This document shows positions 1 through 9,424 of a stretch of DNA of 64,000 nucleotides, one piece after another. The first letter of the stretch is position 1, and each line of letters starts with the position of its first letter. The stretch is from assembly GCF_040796495.1 (NCBI RefSeq), contig NZ_JBFNQN010000002.1:248001-312000 (forward strand). Reading direction: 5' to 3'. Source of the DNA: Kineococcus endophyticus. Lineage in GTDB: Bacteria; Actinomycetota; Actinomycetes; Actinomycetales; Kineococcaceae. The position numbers were made by a program, and so were the translations under genes. A model generated the notes under the pieces. That model ran no database searches. It worked only from the letters and a program-made list of their open reading frames with translations, and was not told the DNA's origin.

Positions 1-2310
1 GGGGCGCGCGTCGACGAGCTGCGGCTGCTCGGGGCTGTCGTCCTCGACCTCGATGCGCAGGTGGCCCTCGAGGTCGAACAGGCGCAGCCCGATCGTGCCC
101 CAGCCGTGCAGGACCGCGTTGGCGACGAGCTCGGAGACGACGATCTCGGCCCGCGGCCCGCAGTCCAGGCCCCACACGGCGCAGGCGCGCAACGTCGCGT
201 GCCGCGCCTTGCCGATCGAGGACGGTTCGGACGGCAGCTGCCAGCGGCGGCGGCGCGGGGTGTCGGCCGTCGGCAGCGGCTCGCCGTCGCGCTCGGACTC
301 CTCCGGCACCCGCACGACGACGATCGCGGTGTCGTCCTCGGGCGTCTCACCGAGACCGGCGAGCAGCTCCTCGCCGATGCCGGCGGCGTCGCGGGCGCTG
401 GAGCGGGCCAGCACCTCGACCAGCACCTCGAGGCCGTCGCGCATGGGGCGCGAACGCGTCTCGATGAGGCCGTCGGTGTAGAGCACCAGGACGTCGCCGG
501 GCGACAGCGCGCGTTCGCGGGTGGGACGCGGGCGCTCGCCGAGACCCACGAGCGTGCCCGTCGCCTCGCTGAGGACCTCGACGCGGTGACCGGCGGGCGA
601 TCCGCCCCCGGCGCCGCGCCGCAGCAGCGGGGGCAGGTGCCCGGCGCTGGACCAGGCCATCTCCCAGCCGCCGTCGTCCAGGCGCTGCAGCGTCGCGTAG
701 ACGAGGGAGGCCATCCGGCCGATGCCGAGCCCGCCGGCGAGCTGGTCGACGCGCATGAGGACGCTGCCGGGGTCGTCGACGTCGTGCGCCGCCGAGCGGA
801 CGACGGAGCGGATCTGCCCCATGGCCGCGGCCGCCTCGACGTCGTGCCCGACGACGTCGCCGACGACGATGCCGGCCACCGCGCTGCCGCCGCCGTCGGC
901 CGGGGCGGGCAGCACGTCGTACCAGTCGCCGCCCACCTGCGAGTGGTCGGCGTTGGGCGCGTAGAAGGTCCAGACGTCGAGCCCGTCGATGCCGACGAGC
1001 CCCGCCGCGTCCGGCAACAGGCTGCGCTGCAGTGTTTCCGCCAAGTCGTGCTCCCGTGCGTGCAGTCGAGCGTTCTCCAGCAGCAGGGCCGTCCGCGCCG
1101 CCGCACCCACCACGACGGCGCGGTCCTGCGGCGCCAGCCCGGTCGGGTGCGGGCACACGACGAGCAGCCCGAGGACCTCCTGCTGCCCTCTCAACGGGAC
1201 GGCGAGCGCGGACGTGCCCGTCGCGGCGGCCCCGGGGTGGTCGGAGTCCGTGCACATCCCGTGCAGCCACGCGGCCACCGAACCCGGCTCGTCCGGGACG
1301 TCGGCGAGGTCGGTCAGCTCGCGCGTGCAGGCGTCGAGCAACGGGTCGGGCGCGGCGGCCCGGCCGCGGGACAGGCGCCGGCCGAGCAGCGCGTGCAGCC
1401 GCTTGCCGTGCGCGGCGACCACCTCGAGGTCGGTGCGCCCGGACCGCTCCCGCGCCCGGACGACGAGCGCACCGGCCACGAGCTGGTCGCCGAGGACGCG
1501 GGCGACGTCCTGCAGGACCCGGTCGGCGTCGGGCGGGGCGGGCGGCGTCCCCGGGTCGCGCGGCCCGTCGACCGCGTCGCCGACGCCGGCGTCGAGGCGG
1601 GTGAGGACGTCCAGGCGGGCCCCGGCGGTCCGGTCCGCGGCGGTCCGGCGGGTGACGTCGCTGTGCCAGGTCAGGACGTGGCAGACCGCACCGGCGCGGT
1701 CCAGGAGCGGCACGGTGCGGACGTGGTGCAGGAAGTCGGAGCCGTCCGCGCGCTGGTCCAGGACCGTCAGGGACACCGGCTCCGCGCTGGCGAGCGCCCG
1801 GTCGAGCTCACCGAGCGCCCGCTGGTCGCGGGTGCGCAGGAGGTGGTGGGCGGGTCGGTGCTCGACGTCCCCGGCTGCGACACCCGTGGTGCGGGTCCAG
1901 GCCCCGTCGACCGCGTCGACGACGAAGCGGCCCTCCCGCACGGCGGACAGGGCGGCCCCGGGCGCGGCCGCGACGACGGAGACGCCGCCCGCGGAGGCGT
2001 GGGCCCGGTCGACGGGGGCCAGGACGACCACGACCTCGTCGCGGCCCGGCACGACGTCGGCGCTGCACCACAGGTCCCCCGCCAGCAGCTCACCGAGGAC
2101 CGGGCGGCCCGCGGAAGCGGCCTGCCAGACGGTCCCCGCGGGCAGACCCGCCGCGACCCGGAAGTCCTCCAGGGTCCGCGGCAACCCCCGCCCGCCGGCG
2201 AGCCCCCGGGCCCCGGCGTCCGCGGCCAGCAGCGTCCCCGCGCCGGGGGCCAGCAGCAGCACGGCAGCGGGCTCGCCGAGGGCGAGCGCCTGCGGACTGC
2301 TGGCCGGCAT
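1..2310 (-). CDS. PAS-GAF-SpoIIE phosphatase with C-terminal HATPase domain (partial)
   Basis: This protein probably sets general stress signalling by dephosphorylating a STAS anti-anti-sigma factor and, through its RsbW-like C-terminus, phosphorylating a STAS protein or binding a sigma factor. The ATG at 2308-2310 is preceded by GAGGAG. In the 770 codons present I read a PAS region (about 120-250, ending in SDVTRR), a GAF domain (about 260-415), a PP2C/SpoIIE domain from about 422 (LQRSLLP, then GGDWYDVL and GDVVGHD metal-binding motifs, YTDGLIE), and an HATPase domain from about 665 with the N-box ELVANAVLHG. The C-terminus lies beyond the window start, so total length is unknown. It is divergent from the STAS gene at 2664. 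Domain order is secure; the target is inferred from context. Confidence 0.88.
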   Translation of the reverse strand, partial: MPASSPQALALGEPAAVLLLAPGAGTLLAADAGARGLAGGRGLPRTLEDFRVAAGLPAGTVWQAASAGRPVLGELLAGDLWCSADVVPGRDEVVVVLAPVDRAHASAGGVSVVAAAPGAALSAVREGRFVVDAVDGAWTRTTGVAAGDVEHRPAHHLLRTRDQRALGELDRALASAEPVSLTVLDQRADGSDFLHHVRTVPLLDRAGAVCHVLTWHSDVTRRTAADRTAGARLDVLTRLDAGVGDAVDGPRDPGTPPAPPDADRVLQDVARVLGDQLVAGALVVRARERSGRTDLEVVAAHGKRLHALLGRRLSRGRAAAPDPLLDACTRELTDLADVPDEPGSVAAWLHGMCTDSDHPGAAATGTSALAVPLRGQQEVLGLLVVCPHPTGLAPQDRAVVVGAAARTALLLENARLHAREHDLAETLQRSLLPDAAGLVGIDGLDVWTFYAPNADHSQVGGDWYDVLPAPADGGGSAVAGIVVGDVVGHDVEAAAAMGQIRSVVRSAAHDVDDPGSVLMRVDQLAGGLGIGRMASLVYATLQRLDDGGWEMAWSSAGHLPPLLRRGAGGGSPAGHRVEVLSEATGTLVGLGERPRPTRERALSPGDVLVLYTDGLIETRSRPMRDGLEVLVEVLARSSARDAAGIGEELLAGLGETPEDDTAIVVVRVPEESERDGEPLPTADTPRRRRWQLPSEPSSIGKARHATLRACAVWGLDCGPRAEIVVSELVANAVLHGWGTIGLRLFDLEGHLRIEVEDDSPEQPQLVDARP

Positions 2311-2663
2311 GGGCGGGGCTCCTCGGTGCGGCGGAACGGGCGGCGGGACGGCGGGCGGGCGGCGGGTCGTGCGGCCTGGTCGTGCGGCCGGGTCGTGGTG
2401 GAGTCTGCCCGACGGCCGGGGGTGTCCGGCGGTCGGTTGACCAGTTCGGCCCCCCGGACGCCCGCAGGACCAGCCGTCCGCGGTGCACGGCGCGGGTGCC
2501 GATCCGGCGTCGATAGCATGCAGGGGGGTCGGACGGACCGCGCGTCGAGGAGACGCCGGGGCGCCCGCCTCACCCGCGTGGTGCAAGACCGCGCGGGACG
2601 GTCGTCCGCTGCCTGAAGAGAGCCGGGCTCAGCGGTACAGGGTGCGGACCTTTCGGAGGACCC
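2311..2663. other. Divergent intergenic region, phosphatase / STAS gene
   Basis: These 353 bases separate two divergent signalling genes. I see no convincing ORF: the open frames that cross it are antisense extensions without a ribosome site. The only clear element is GGAGGA just before the STAS ATG at 2664. I could not identify a -35/-10 pair or an alternative-sigma promoter with confidence. Confidence 0.5.
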
Positions 2664-3077
2664 ATGACGAACGACGCGACACCGCCGGGACAGGCGCCCC
2701 GGGTGCCCCAGGTGCGCTCGGTGGACCCGGGCTCGGTGCACGTCCTCTACGAACCCCGGGCCACCCGCGTGGTGCTCACCGGCGAGATCGACGCCGAACT
2801 CGGCCCCGACCTGCTCGAGGCCGCCGAGGACGCGCTGAGCTCCGGCCGTCCGCTGCAGGTCGACGCCCACCACGTGACCTTCATGGACTCGACCGGCCTC
2901 GCCTTCCTGGCACGGCTGGCCTCGCGGTCCAAGGCGCACCGGGTGACGCTCATCCGTCCCCCGGCCGTGGTGAAGTTCCTCATCGAGACGACGAACATCG
3001 TCCAGCTGCTCGACGTCGTCGACGAGGAGCCGGGCCTGAGCAGCGCCGCGGACGGGGACGGCCCGCAGCCCGCCTGA
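2664..3077 (+). CDS. STAS-domain anti-anti-sigma factor
   Basis: This 137-aa cytoplasmic protein belongs to the SpoIIAA/RsbV family. In that family the unphosphorylated form binds an anti-sigma kinase and frees a sigma factor. The STAS core runs from about residue 25 to 120, with VVLTGEIDAELG at the first strands and FMDSTGLAFL carrying the phosphoacceptor Ser76. A proline-rich N-terminus and an acidic tail (after residue 115) flank it. The ATG has GGAGGA upstream. It is divergent from a SpoIIE-type phosphatase that also carries an HATPase domain, so the two may be partners; this is inferred from position only. Confidence 0.9.
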   Translation: MTNDATPPGQAPRVPQVRSVDPGSVHVLYEPRATRVVLTGEIDAELGPDLLEAAEDALSSGRPLQVDAHHVTFMDSTGLAFLARLASRSKAHRVTLIRPPAVVKFLIETTNIVQLLDVVDEEPGLSSAADGDGPQPA

Positions 3078-3094
3078 CACCGGCCCCCAGCAGT

Positions 3095-3126
3095 CGGCCC
3101 CGCCCACCTTCCGGTGAGCGGGGCCG
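3095..3126. terminator. Bidirectional hairpin terminator
   Basis: CGGCCCCGC (3095-3103) pairs perfectly with GCGGGGCCG (3118-3126) across a 14-nt loop. It lies between the convergent ends of the STAS gene (3077) and fbaA (3147). There is no long U tract, as is usual in very GC-rich actinobacteria. Confidence 0.6.
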
Positions 3127-3146
3127 CGTGCTGTCCGGTCAGCGGG

Positions 3147-4169
<1,023 letters not shown>

Positions 4170-4309
4170 GGGGGGCACTCCTCCGTGCGACGGCTCTGGC
4201 AGGGGTGATCCTTCCACGCCCGCAGCGCCGCTGGCAGTGGCCCCGCCACCGGCGTGCACGGCACCCGCTCCCGGATGCCGACCCCCGCCCGCGGTGCGAG
4301 CGTGGCGGC

Positions 4310-4876
4310 ATGACGGACGCAACGTTCACGGGCAAGCTCACGGGCAAGAAGATCGCGTTCCTCGTCGCGGGCGAGGGCATCGAGCAGGTCGAGCTGACGG
4401 AACCGTGGAAGGCGGTGCAGGAGGCCGGCGGCGAGCCGGTGCTGTTGTCCCTGGAGCCCGGCACGGTCCAGGCGTTCGACCACCTCGACAAGGCCGACAC
4501 CTTCGACGTGGACGTCGTCGTCGACGACGCCAGCCCGTCGGAGTACGCCGCCCTCGTCCTGCCCGGCGGCGTCGCGAACCCCGACGCCCTGCGCACCTCG
4601 CGCTCCGCGGTGACCTTCGTCCAGCAGTTCGCTGCCTCCACGCGGCCCATCGCCGCCATCTGCCACGCGCCGTGGACGCTGGCCGAGGCCGACGTGCTGA
4701 CGGGCCGGCGGATGACGTCGTGGCCCTCCCTGCAGACGGACCTGCGCAACGCGGGCGCCGAGTGGGTCGACGAGGAGGTCGTCGTGGACCGCAACGGCCC
4801 CGGCCCCCTGGTGACGAGCCGCAACCCCGACGACCTGCCGGCGTTCAACCGCGCGCTGCTGGAGGCGTTGTCGTGA
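4310..4876 (+). CDS. DJ-1/PfpI-family type 1 glutamine amidotransferase-like protein
   Basis: This 188-aa protein has the DJ-1/PfpI fold: IAFLVAGEGIEQVELTEPW near the N-terminus, LVLPGGVANPD, and a nucleophile elbow AAICHAPWTL with the conserved Cys. Family members include intracellular peptidases, glyoxalases/deglycases and chaperones, and sequence alone does not separate these roles. The ATG at 4310 is preceded by GGCGGC, only a weak ribosome site; a longer in-frame start at 4205 would add an arginine-rich extension and is less likely. Its stop overlaps the next gene's GTG by 4 nt, so the two are translationally coupled. Confidence 0.87.
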   Translation: MTDATFTGKLTGKKIAFLVAGEGIEQVELTEPWKAVQEAGGEPVLLSLEPGTVQAFDHLDKADTFDVDVVVDDASPSEYAALVLPGGVANPDALRTSRSAVTFVQQFAASTRPIAAICHAPWTLAEADVLTGRRMTSWPSLQTDLRNAGAEWVDEEVVVDRNGPGPLVTSRNPDDLPAFNRALLEALS

Positions 4877-5877
4877 GCGCGCCCGGCATCGGCTACACCT
4901 GCATGAGCGAGCAGTCCGACCCGCGCTGGCTCGTCCGCGACGCCCGTGCGGCCGAGGAGGCGGGGTTCGACACCGTCGTGTTCTCCGACCACGCCTCGCC
5001 GTGGCTGACGTCGCAGGGCCACGCGCCGTACGCCTGGTCGGTCCTCGGCGCGGTGGCCGCCACGACGTCGCGCGTGGAACTCATGACGTACGTGACGTGC
5101 CCGACGGTCCGGTACCACCCCGCGATCGTCGCCCAGAAGGCCGCGACGGTGCAGATCCTGTCCGAGGGACGCTTCGTCCTCGGCCTGGGGTCGGGCGAGA
5201 ACCTCAACGAGCACGTCGTCGGCCACGGCTGGCCCGCCGTCGAGGAACGCCAGGACATGCTCGTCGAGGCGTGCGAGATCATCTCGAACCTCTTCGACGG
5301 CGACCTGCTCACCTACGCGGGTGAGTACTTCCGCGTCGACTCCCACCGGTTGTGGGACGTCCCCGAGCACCGGGTGCCGATCGCCGTGGCGATCAGCGGG
5401 GAGAAGTCCGCCACGCGGTTCTCCCCCCTGGCCGACCACGCCATCGCGGTCGAACCCGACGCGGCGCTGAAGGCCTGGGACGCAGCCCGGGAGACCGGCC
5501 AGCAGCCCAGCCGGAAGATCGGGCAGATGCCCGTCAGCTGGGGTTCGGACAAGGACGCCGCGATCGCCCGCGCCCACGAGCAGTTCCGCTGGTTCGCCGG
5601 CGGCTGGAAGGTGAACGCCGACCTCCCGACAACGGCGGGTTTCGCCGGGGCCACGCAGTTCGTGCGGCCGGAGGACGTCGCCGGGCAGATCCCCTGCGGG
5701 AACGACGTGGACGCCGTCGTCGAGGCGGCGTCGGCGTACTTCGAGGCGGGCTTCACCGACCTCGCCCTCGTCCAGATCGGCGGTGAGCACCAGGAGGAGT
5801 TCCTGGCGGCCGCGAAGTCCGACATCATCCCGGCGCTGCGCGAGGCGGCCCAGGGATCGGACCCCTCCCCGAGCTGA
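4873..5877 (+). CDS. F420-dependent LLM-class oxidoreductase (G6PDH-like, TIGR03557 type)
   Basis: This 334-aa luciferase-like (TIM barrel) enzyme resembles the coenzyme F420-dependent glucose-6-phosphate dehydrogenase-like family. Typical segments are GIGYTCMSEQ at the start, TVVFSDHASPW, TCPTVRYHPAIVAQKAAT, GRFVLGLGSGENLNEHVVG and the C-terminal DLALVQIGG. The substrate cannot be told from sequence. The GTG at 4873 overlaps the upstream stop in a GTGA arrangement and gives the family N-terminus, so it forms a two-gene operon with the DJ-1/PfpI gene. That pairing may indicate a shared role in carbonyl or redox detoxification, which is inference. Confidence 0.87.
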   Translation: MSAPGIGYTCMSEQSDPRWLVRDARAAEEAGFDTVVFSDHASPWLTSQGHAPYAWSVLGAVAATTSRVELMTYVTCPTVRYHPAIVAQKAATVQILSEGRFVLGLGSGENLNEHVVGHGWPAVEERQDMLVEACEIISNLFDGDLLTYAGEYFRVDSHRLWDVPEHRVPIAVAISGEKSATRFSPLADHAIAVEPDAALKAWDAARETGQQPSRKIGQMPVSWGSDKDAAIARAHEQFRWFAGGWKVNADLPTTAGFAGATQFVRPEDVAGQIPCGNDVDAVVEAASAYFEAGFTDLALVQIGGEHQEEFLAAAKSDIIPALREAAQGSDPSPS

Positions 5878-5978
5878 CGGGGAACCCCCGGGGCCCGGTG
5901 GGCGTTGTCCACGACGAGAGAACTCCTCAGGACCACCGCGGTCGCCTGGTCCCGGGGCGGGCGGTGAGGAGGGTCGTG

Positions 5979-6638
5979 GTGCGGTCGGACGTCACAGCCC
6001 GCTGGTCGCTGCGGGCCGGTGCTGCGGTGGCGGGCACGGTCGCCACCGTCGTGGCGGTCGTGGGGGCCGTGGGCACCCCCGCCACCGTCCTCCTCTCGGC
6101 CGCGCTCGTGAGCCTGGTGCTGCTCGTCCTGCCGGCCGTGACGACGCCGGAGTCCGCCCGTCGCCCGCAGACTCGACGCCGTACGCGCGGGCTGCTGCTG
6201 GCCGCCGCCGCGGTGGGCCCGCTGGTGGCGGGAGCGCACGCGGCCGGCGTCCCGTCCCGGCTGCTCTCCGCCGCCGTCCTCGGCCTCGGGTCGGCCGTCG
6301 TCGTGCGGTGGTTGCTGTCGTGGGAGGCGTCGGCCGCCCCCGCCCGTCGGGACGTCACCCCTGCCCCGCCCGTCGACGTGCGACAGAGCCCCGACGCCCT
6401 CGCCGACCTGTTCGGGGTCCTGCCGCTGGAGGCCCTCTTCGCCGAGTGGCGGGCCCTGCGCACGGCGTCGGAGGGTGCTCCGGGGGCTGAGCGGGAGCGG
6501 CTCGTGGGAGCGCTGAGCCTGCTGCTCACCGAGCTGCACCGGCGCGACCCCGAGGCCGCACGTCGGTGGCTCGACGAGAGCCCCACCGACCCACCGGACC
6601 GCTGGTTCGACGACGAACCCCGGGGCCAGGCCGCGTGA
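5979..6638 (+). CDS. Two- to four-TM membrane protein of unknown function
   Basis: I do not recognise this family. The 219-aa product has four hydrophobic stretches in its first half (roughly residues 10-35, 38-58, 72-92 and 98-115) and a soluble, acidic C-terminal half rich in Glu, Arg and Leu (ALFAEWRALRTA, LLLTELHRRDPEAARRWLDE). The frame is open from 5898. I chose GTG 5979 because AGGAGG (5967-5972) sits 6 nt upstream; GTG 5964 and 5976 are alternatives. It follows the F420 gene on the same strand after about 100 bases, so co-transcription is possible but not shown. Confidence 0.6.
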   Translation: MRSDVTARWSLRAGAAVAGTVATVVAVVGAVGTPATVLLSAALVSLVLLVLPAVTTPESARRPQTRRRTRGLLLAAAAVGPLVAGAHAAGVPSRLLSAAVLGLGSAVVVRWLLSWEASAAPARRDVTPAPPVDVRQSPDALADLFGVLPLEALFAEWRALRTASEGAPGAERERLVGALSLLLTELHRRDPEAARRWLDESPTDPPDRWFDDEPRGQAA

Positions 6639-6822
6639 GGCGCGCAACGGACCACCCGCCCCGCCCGGCGAGACGGTGCATCCGTTGCGCGTGCGCGCAC
6701 GCCAGGCGTCTTGAGCCTCCCTGCACGCACCCCTAGCGTGGTGGTGGAGCCGGCACCCGCCGCGGTCCGTCCCCGTCCCGTCCGGCGCCGTGTGGCCCCG
6801 GACGCCCACCGAGAGCTGGCCG

Positions 6823-8202
6823 ATGCACGACGAGACCCCCGCGGGCACGTCCGCGCGCATGCACGAGACGACCACCGAGAACGAGGCGGCCCTCGACCTC
6901 GTGCTCGACTACTCCCGCAAGCGGTTGACGGCGCGCGACCTGCCTCTGGACAAGTCCGTCAGCAGCGCCGACCTGCGCCGTCTCGCACCGCCGGCCGTCA
7001 CCGAGGACGGCATCGGTGCCGCCCGGGCGCTGGCCGTGTTCGAGCACGTGCTGGCGCCCGCCTGCATCACGACCGACCACCCGCGCTACCTGTCGTTCAT
7101 CCCCTCCGCGCCCTCCAAGGCCGCCGCGGCCTTCGACATCGTCGTCTCGGCGAGCGCCCTCTACGGGGGTTCCTGGCTCGAGGGGGCCGGGGCCGTGCAC
7201 GCCGAGAACGAGGTGCTGCGCTGGCTCGCCGACGAGTTCGGGCTGCCCGCCGGTTCCGGCGGGGTCTTCGTCCAGGGCGGGACCCTCGGCAACCTCTCCG
7301 CGCTCGTCGCCGCCCGGGAGGACGCCCGTGGTCGAGGGACCGCGCCGGGTCGCTGGGCCGTCGTCTGCAGCGCCGAGGCGCACTCCTCGATCGCGTCGGC
7401 CGCCCGGGTCATGGACGTCGACGTCGTGGCCGTGGCTCCGGGCGAGGACGGCGTCCTGCGCGGCGACGCCGTCCGCGCAGCCCTCGACGAGCACGGCGAG
7501 CGGGTGTTCGCGGTGGTGGCCACCGCGGGGTCCACGAACTTCGGCATCGTCGACGACCTGGCCGGCATCGCCGAGGTCACCACCGAGCGCGGGACCTGGT
7601 TGCACGTCGACGGCGCCTACGGTCTGGCCGGCAGGCTGTCGACGCGGCGCCGCGAGGTGTTCGCCGGCCTCGAGCACGCCGACTCCGTCATCGTGGACCC
7701 GCACAAGTGGTTGTTCGCACCGTTCGACGCGTGCGCGCTCATCTACCGCGACCCTGAACGCGGGCGTCGCGCCCACACCCAGCACGCCGAGTACCTCGAC
7801 ACCCTGACCGAGACGAAGGACTGGAGCCCCTCGGACTTCGCCGCCCACCTCACCCGGCGTCCGCGCGGGCTGCCGACGTGGTTCTCGCTGGCGACCTACG
7901 GGGTCCGGGCCTACCGGGAGGCGATCGACGCGGCCATCGACCTGGCGGCCGAGATCGGCCGGGTCATCGCCGGGCGCCCGGAACTGTCCCTCGTGCGCGA
8001 GCCGCAGTTGTCCGTCGTGGTGTTCGAGCGCGTGGGCTGGACGAAGGCCGACTACGACGCCTGGTCGGCGCGGCTGCTGGACGAGCAGCTCGCGTTCGTG
8101 ACGCCGAGCAGCCACCGGGGCCGCCCCAACGCGCGGTTCGCGATCGTCAACCCGCGCACGACGATCGAGGACCTCACCGCGATCCTGGACACGATGAGCT
8201 GA
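6823..8202 (+). CDS. PLP-dependent group II amino acid decarboxylase
   Basis: This 459-aa enzyme is of the aromatic-L-amino-acid / glutamate / 2,4-diaminobutyrate decarboxylase superfamily (fold type I). The PLP Lys is in VDPHKWLFAPFDACAL, the pyridine-N Asp in HVDGAYGLAG, and the N-terminal substrate region reads TDHPRYLSFIPSAPS. The motif mix does not fix the substrate; aromatic amino acids are plausible. ATG 6823 (with GAGAG upstream) gives a normal length; ATG 6859 is an alternative. A TAGCGT hexamer at 6734-6739 could be the -10 of a leadered transcript. It is convergent with the carbamoylase-like operon that ends at 8213. Confidence 0.88.
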   Translation: MHDETPAGTSARMHETTTENEAALDLVLDYSRKRLTARDLPLDKSVSSADLRRLAPPAVTEDGIGAARALAVFEHVLAPACITTDHPRYLSFIPSAPSKAAAAFDIVVSASALYGGSWLEGAGAVHAENEVLRWLADEFGLPAGSGGVFVQGGTLGNLSALVAAREDARGRGTAPGRWAVVCSAEAHSSIASAARVMDVDVVAVAPGEDGVLRGDAVRAALDEHGERVFAVVATAGSTNFGIVDDLAGIAEVTTERGTWLHVDGAYGLAGRLSTRRREVFAGLEHADSVIVDPHKWLFAPFDACALIYRDPERGRRAHTQHAEYLDTLTETKDWSPSDFAAHLTRRPRGLPTWFSLATYGVRAYREAIDAAIDLAAEIGRVIAGRPELSLVREPQLSVVVFERVGWTKADYDAWSARLLDEQLAFVTPSSHRGRPNARFAIVNPRTTIEDLTAILDTMS

Positions 8203-8212
8203 CCGCGCGGCC

Positions 8213-9424
8213 TCACACCAGGAGGTCGGCCAGCACGTCGGCGAGGGCGACGGACCCGAGTTCGGCGTCGTCGTCGGTGCAGAACTCCTCGGGCGAGTGC
8301 GAGACACCCGTGGGGTTCCGGGTGAAGAGCATGGCGGTCGGGACCCGCTCGGCCAGGACGCCCGCGTCGTGACCCGCGCCGGTCGCGAGCAGCGGCGCGC
8401 CGGGCAGGACCCCGGACAACCTGCGGGACAGGGGGACGTCGAAGTCGACGGTCGGGCTGAGGGACTCCTCGCGGACGTCCACGGTGCAGCCCTCGGCGGC
8501 CGCGAGCCCGGTTGCGCGCCGGGAGACCTCGGCGACGACGGCCGCGGTCACCGCGTCCTCGGGGTGACGCACGTCGAGCCAGAGGTCGACGCGGGAGGCG
8601 ATGACGTTCGTCCCGCCCGGCACCGGGTTCAGCCGTCCCACCGTCGCCCGCGTCCCGGGGTGCGCGGCGGCGACCTCCCGGGCGGCCGCGACGACGAGGG
8701 CCGCCACGAGCAGCGGGTCGTGGCGGTCGGCGAGCAGGGTCGTCCCGGCGTGGTTCCCCTGACCGTGGACCGTGAACCGCCACCGCCCGTGCCCGATGAC
8801 GGACGACGCGACGGCCACGGGGGCGCCGAGGTCGACGAGGCCCCGGCCCTGTTCGACGTGGAGTTCCACGAAGCAGCCGATGCGGGCCAACGCCTCGTCG
8901 TCACGTCCGAAACCCGCCGGGTCGAGCCCGGCGCCGCGGGCGACGTCCGCGAAGGTGTTCCCGTCGGGGTCGGTGAGGGCGAGCGCGCGCTCGGGGGCGA
9001 TCGCCCCCGTCAGCAACCGCGAGCCGAGGCACGCGACGCCGAACCGGGACCCCTCCTCCTCCGGGAACACCGCCAGCCCCAGGGGCCGGACGGGTTCCAC
9101 CCCGCGCTCGCGGACCAGGTCGAGGGAGCGCAAGGCGGAGGCGACTCCGAGCGGCCCGTCGAAGGCGCCGCCCCCCGGGACCGAGTCGAGGTGGCTGCCG
9201 GTGACGACGGCGTCCCGCAGCGGCACCCCGGCGGGGTTCCACCACGCCCAGACGACGCCGTTCCGGTCGGTCTCGCTCTCGAGGCCGCGGCGGCCGAGTT
9301 CGGCGCGGTACCACTCGAGCAGTTCACGTTCCGCGCTCGCGAAGACGGGTCGGGAGTACCCACCGCGCACGGGGTCGCGGCCCGTGTCGGCGATGGCGGC
9401 CAGCAGCTGCGCGGTCTCAGGCAC
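8213..9424 (-). CDS. M20-family Zn-dependent amidohydrolase (hydantoinase/carbamoylase, AtzC-like)
   Basis: This 403-aa dinuclear-zinc amidohydrolase is related to N-carbamoyl-L-amino acid hydrolase and allantoate amidohydrolase. Metal-site motifs are GSHLDSVPGGGAFDGPLG, FPEEEGSRFG and ELHVEQG, followed by the dimerisation/lid segment with GNHAGTT. The GTG at 9424 overlaps the upstream oxidase gene by 8 nt, giving tight coupling as the last gene of the operon 10993-8213. Substrate is unassigned; an N-carbamoyl or ureido amino acid fits the family and the neighbouring amine-oxidase-type gene. Confidence 0.88.
   Translation of the reverse strand: MPETAQLLAAIADTGRDPVRGGYSRPVFASAERELLEWYRAELGRRGLESETDRNGVVWAWWNPAGVPLRDAVVTGSHLDSVPGGGAFDGPLGVASALRSLDLVRERGVEPVRPLGLAVFPEEEGSRFGVACLGSRLLTGAIAPERALALTDPDGNTFADVARGAGLDPAGFGRDDEALARIGCFVELHVEQGRGLVDLGAPVAVASSVIGHGRWRFTVHGQGNHAGTTLLADRHDPLLVAALVVAAAREVAAAHPGTRATVGRLNPVPGGTNVIASRVDLWLDVRHPEDAVTAAVVAEVSRRATGLAAAEGCTVDVREESLSPTVDFDVPLSRRLSGVLPGAPLLATGAGHDAGVLAERVPTAMLFTRNPTGVSHSPEEFCTDDDAELGSVALADVLADLLV

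Noticed and set aside
61-2616. An 851-codon plus-strand frame over the phosphatase
   Set aside because: The minus strand carries unmistakable PAS, GAF, PP2C and HATPase motifs; the plus frame has none.
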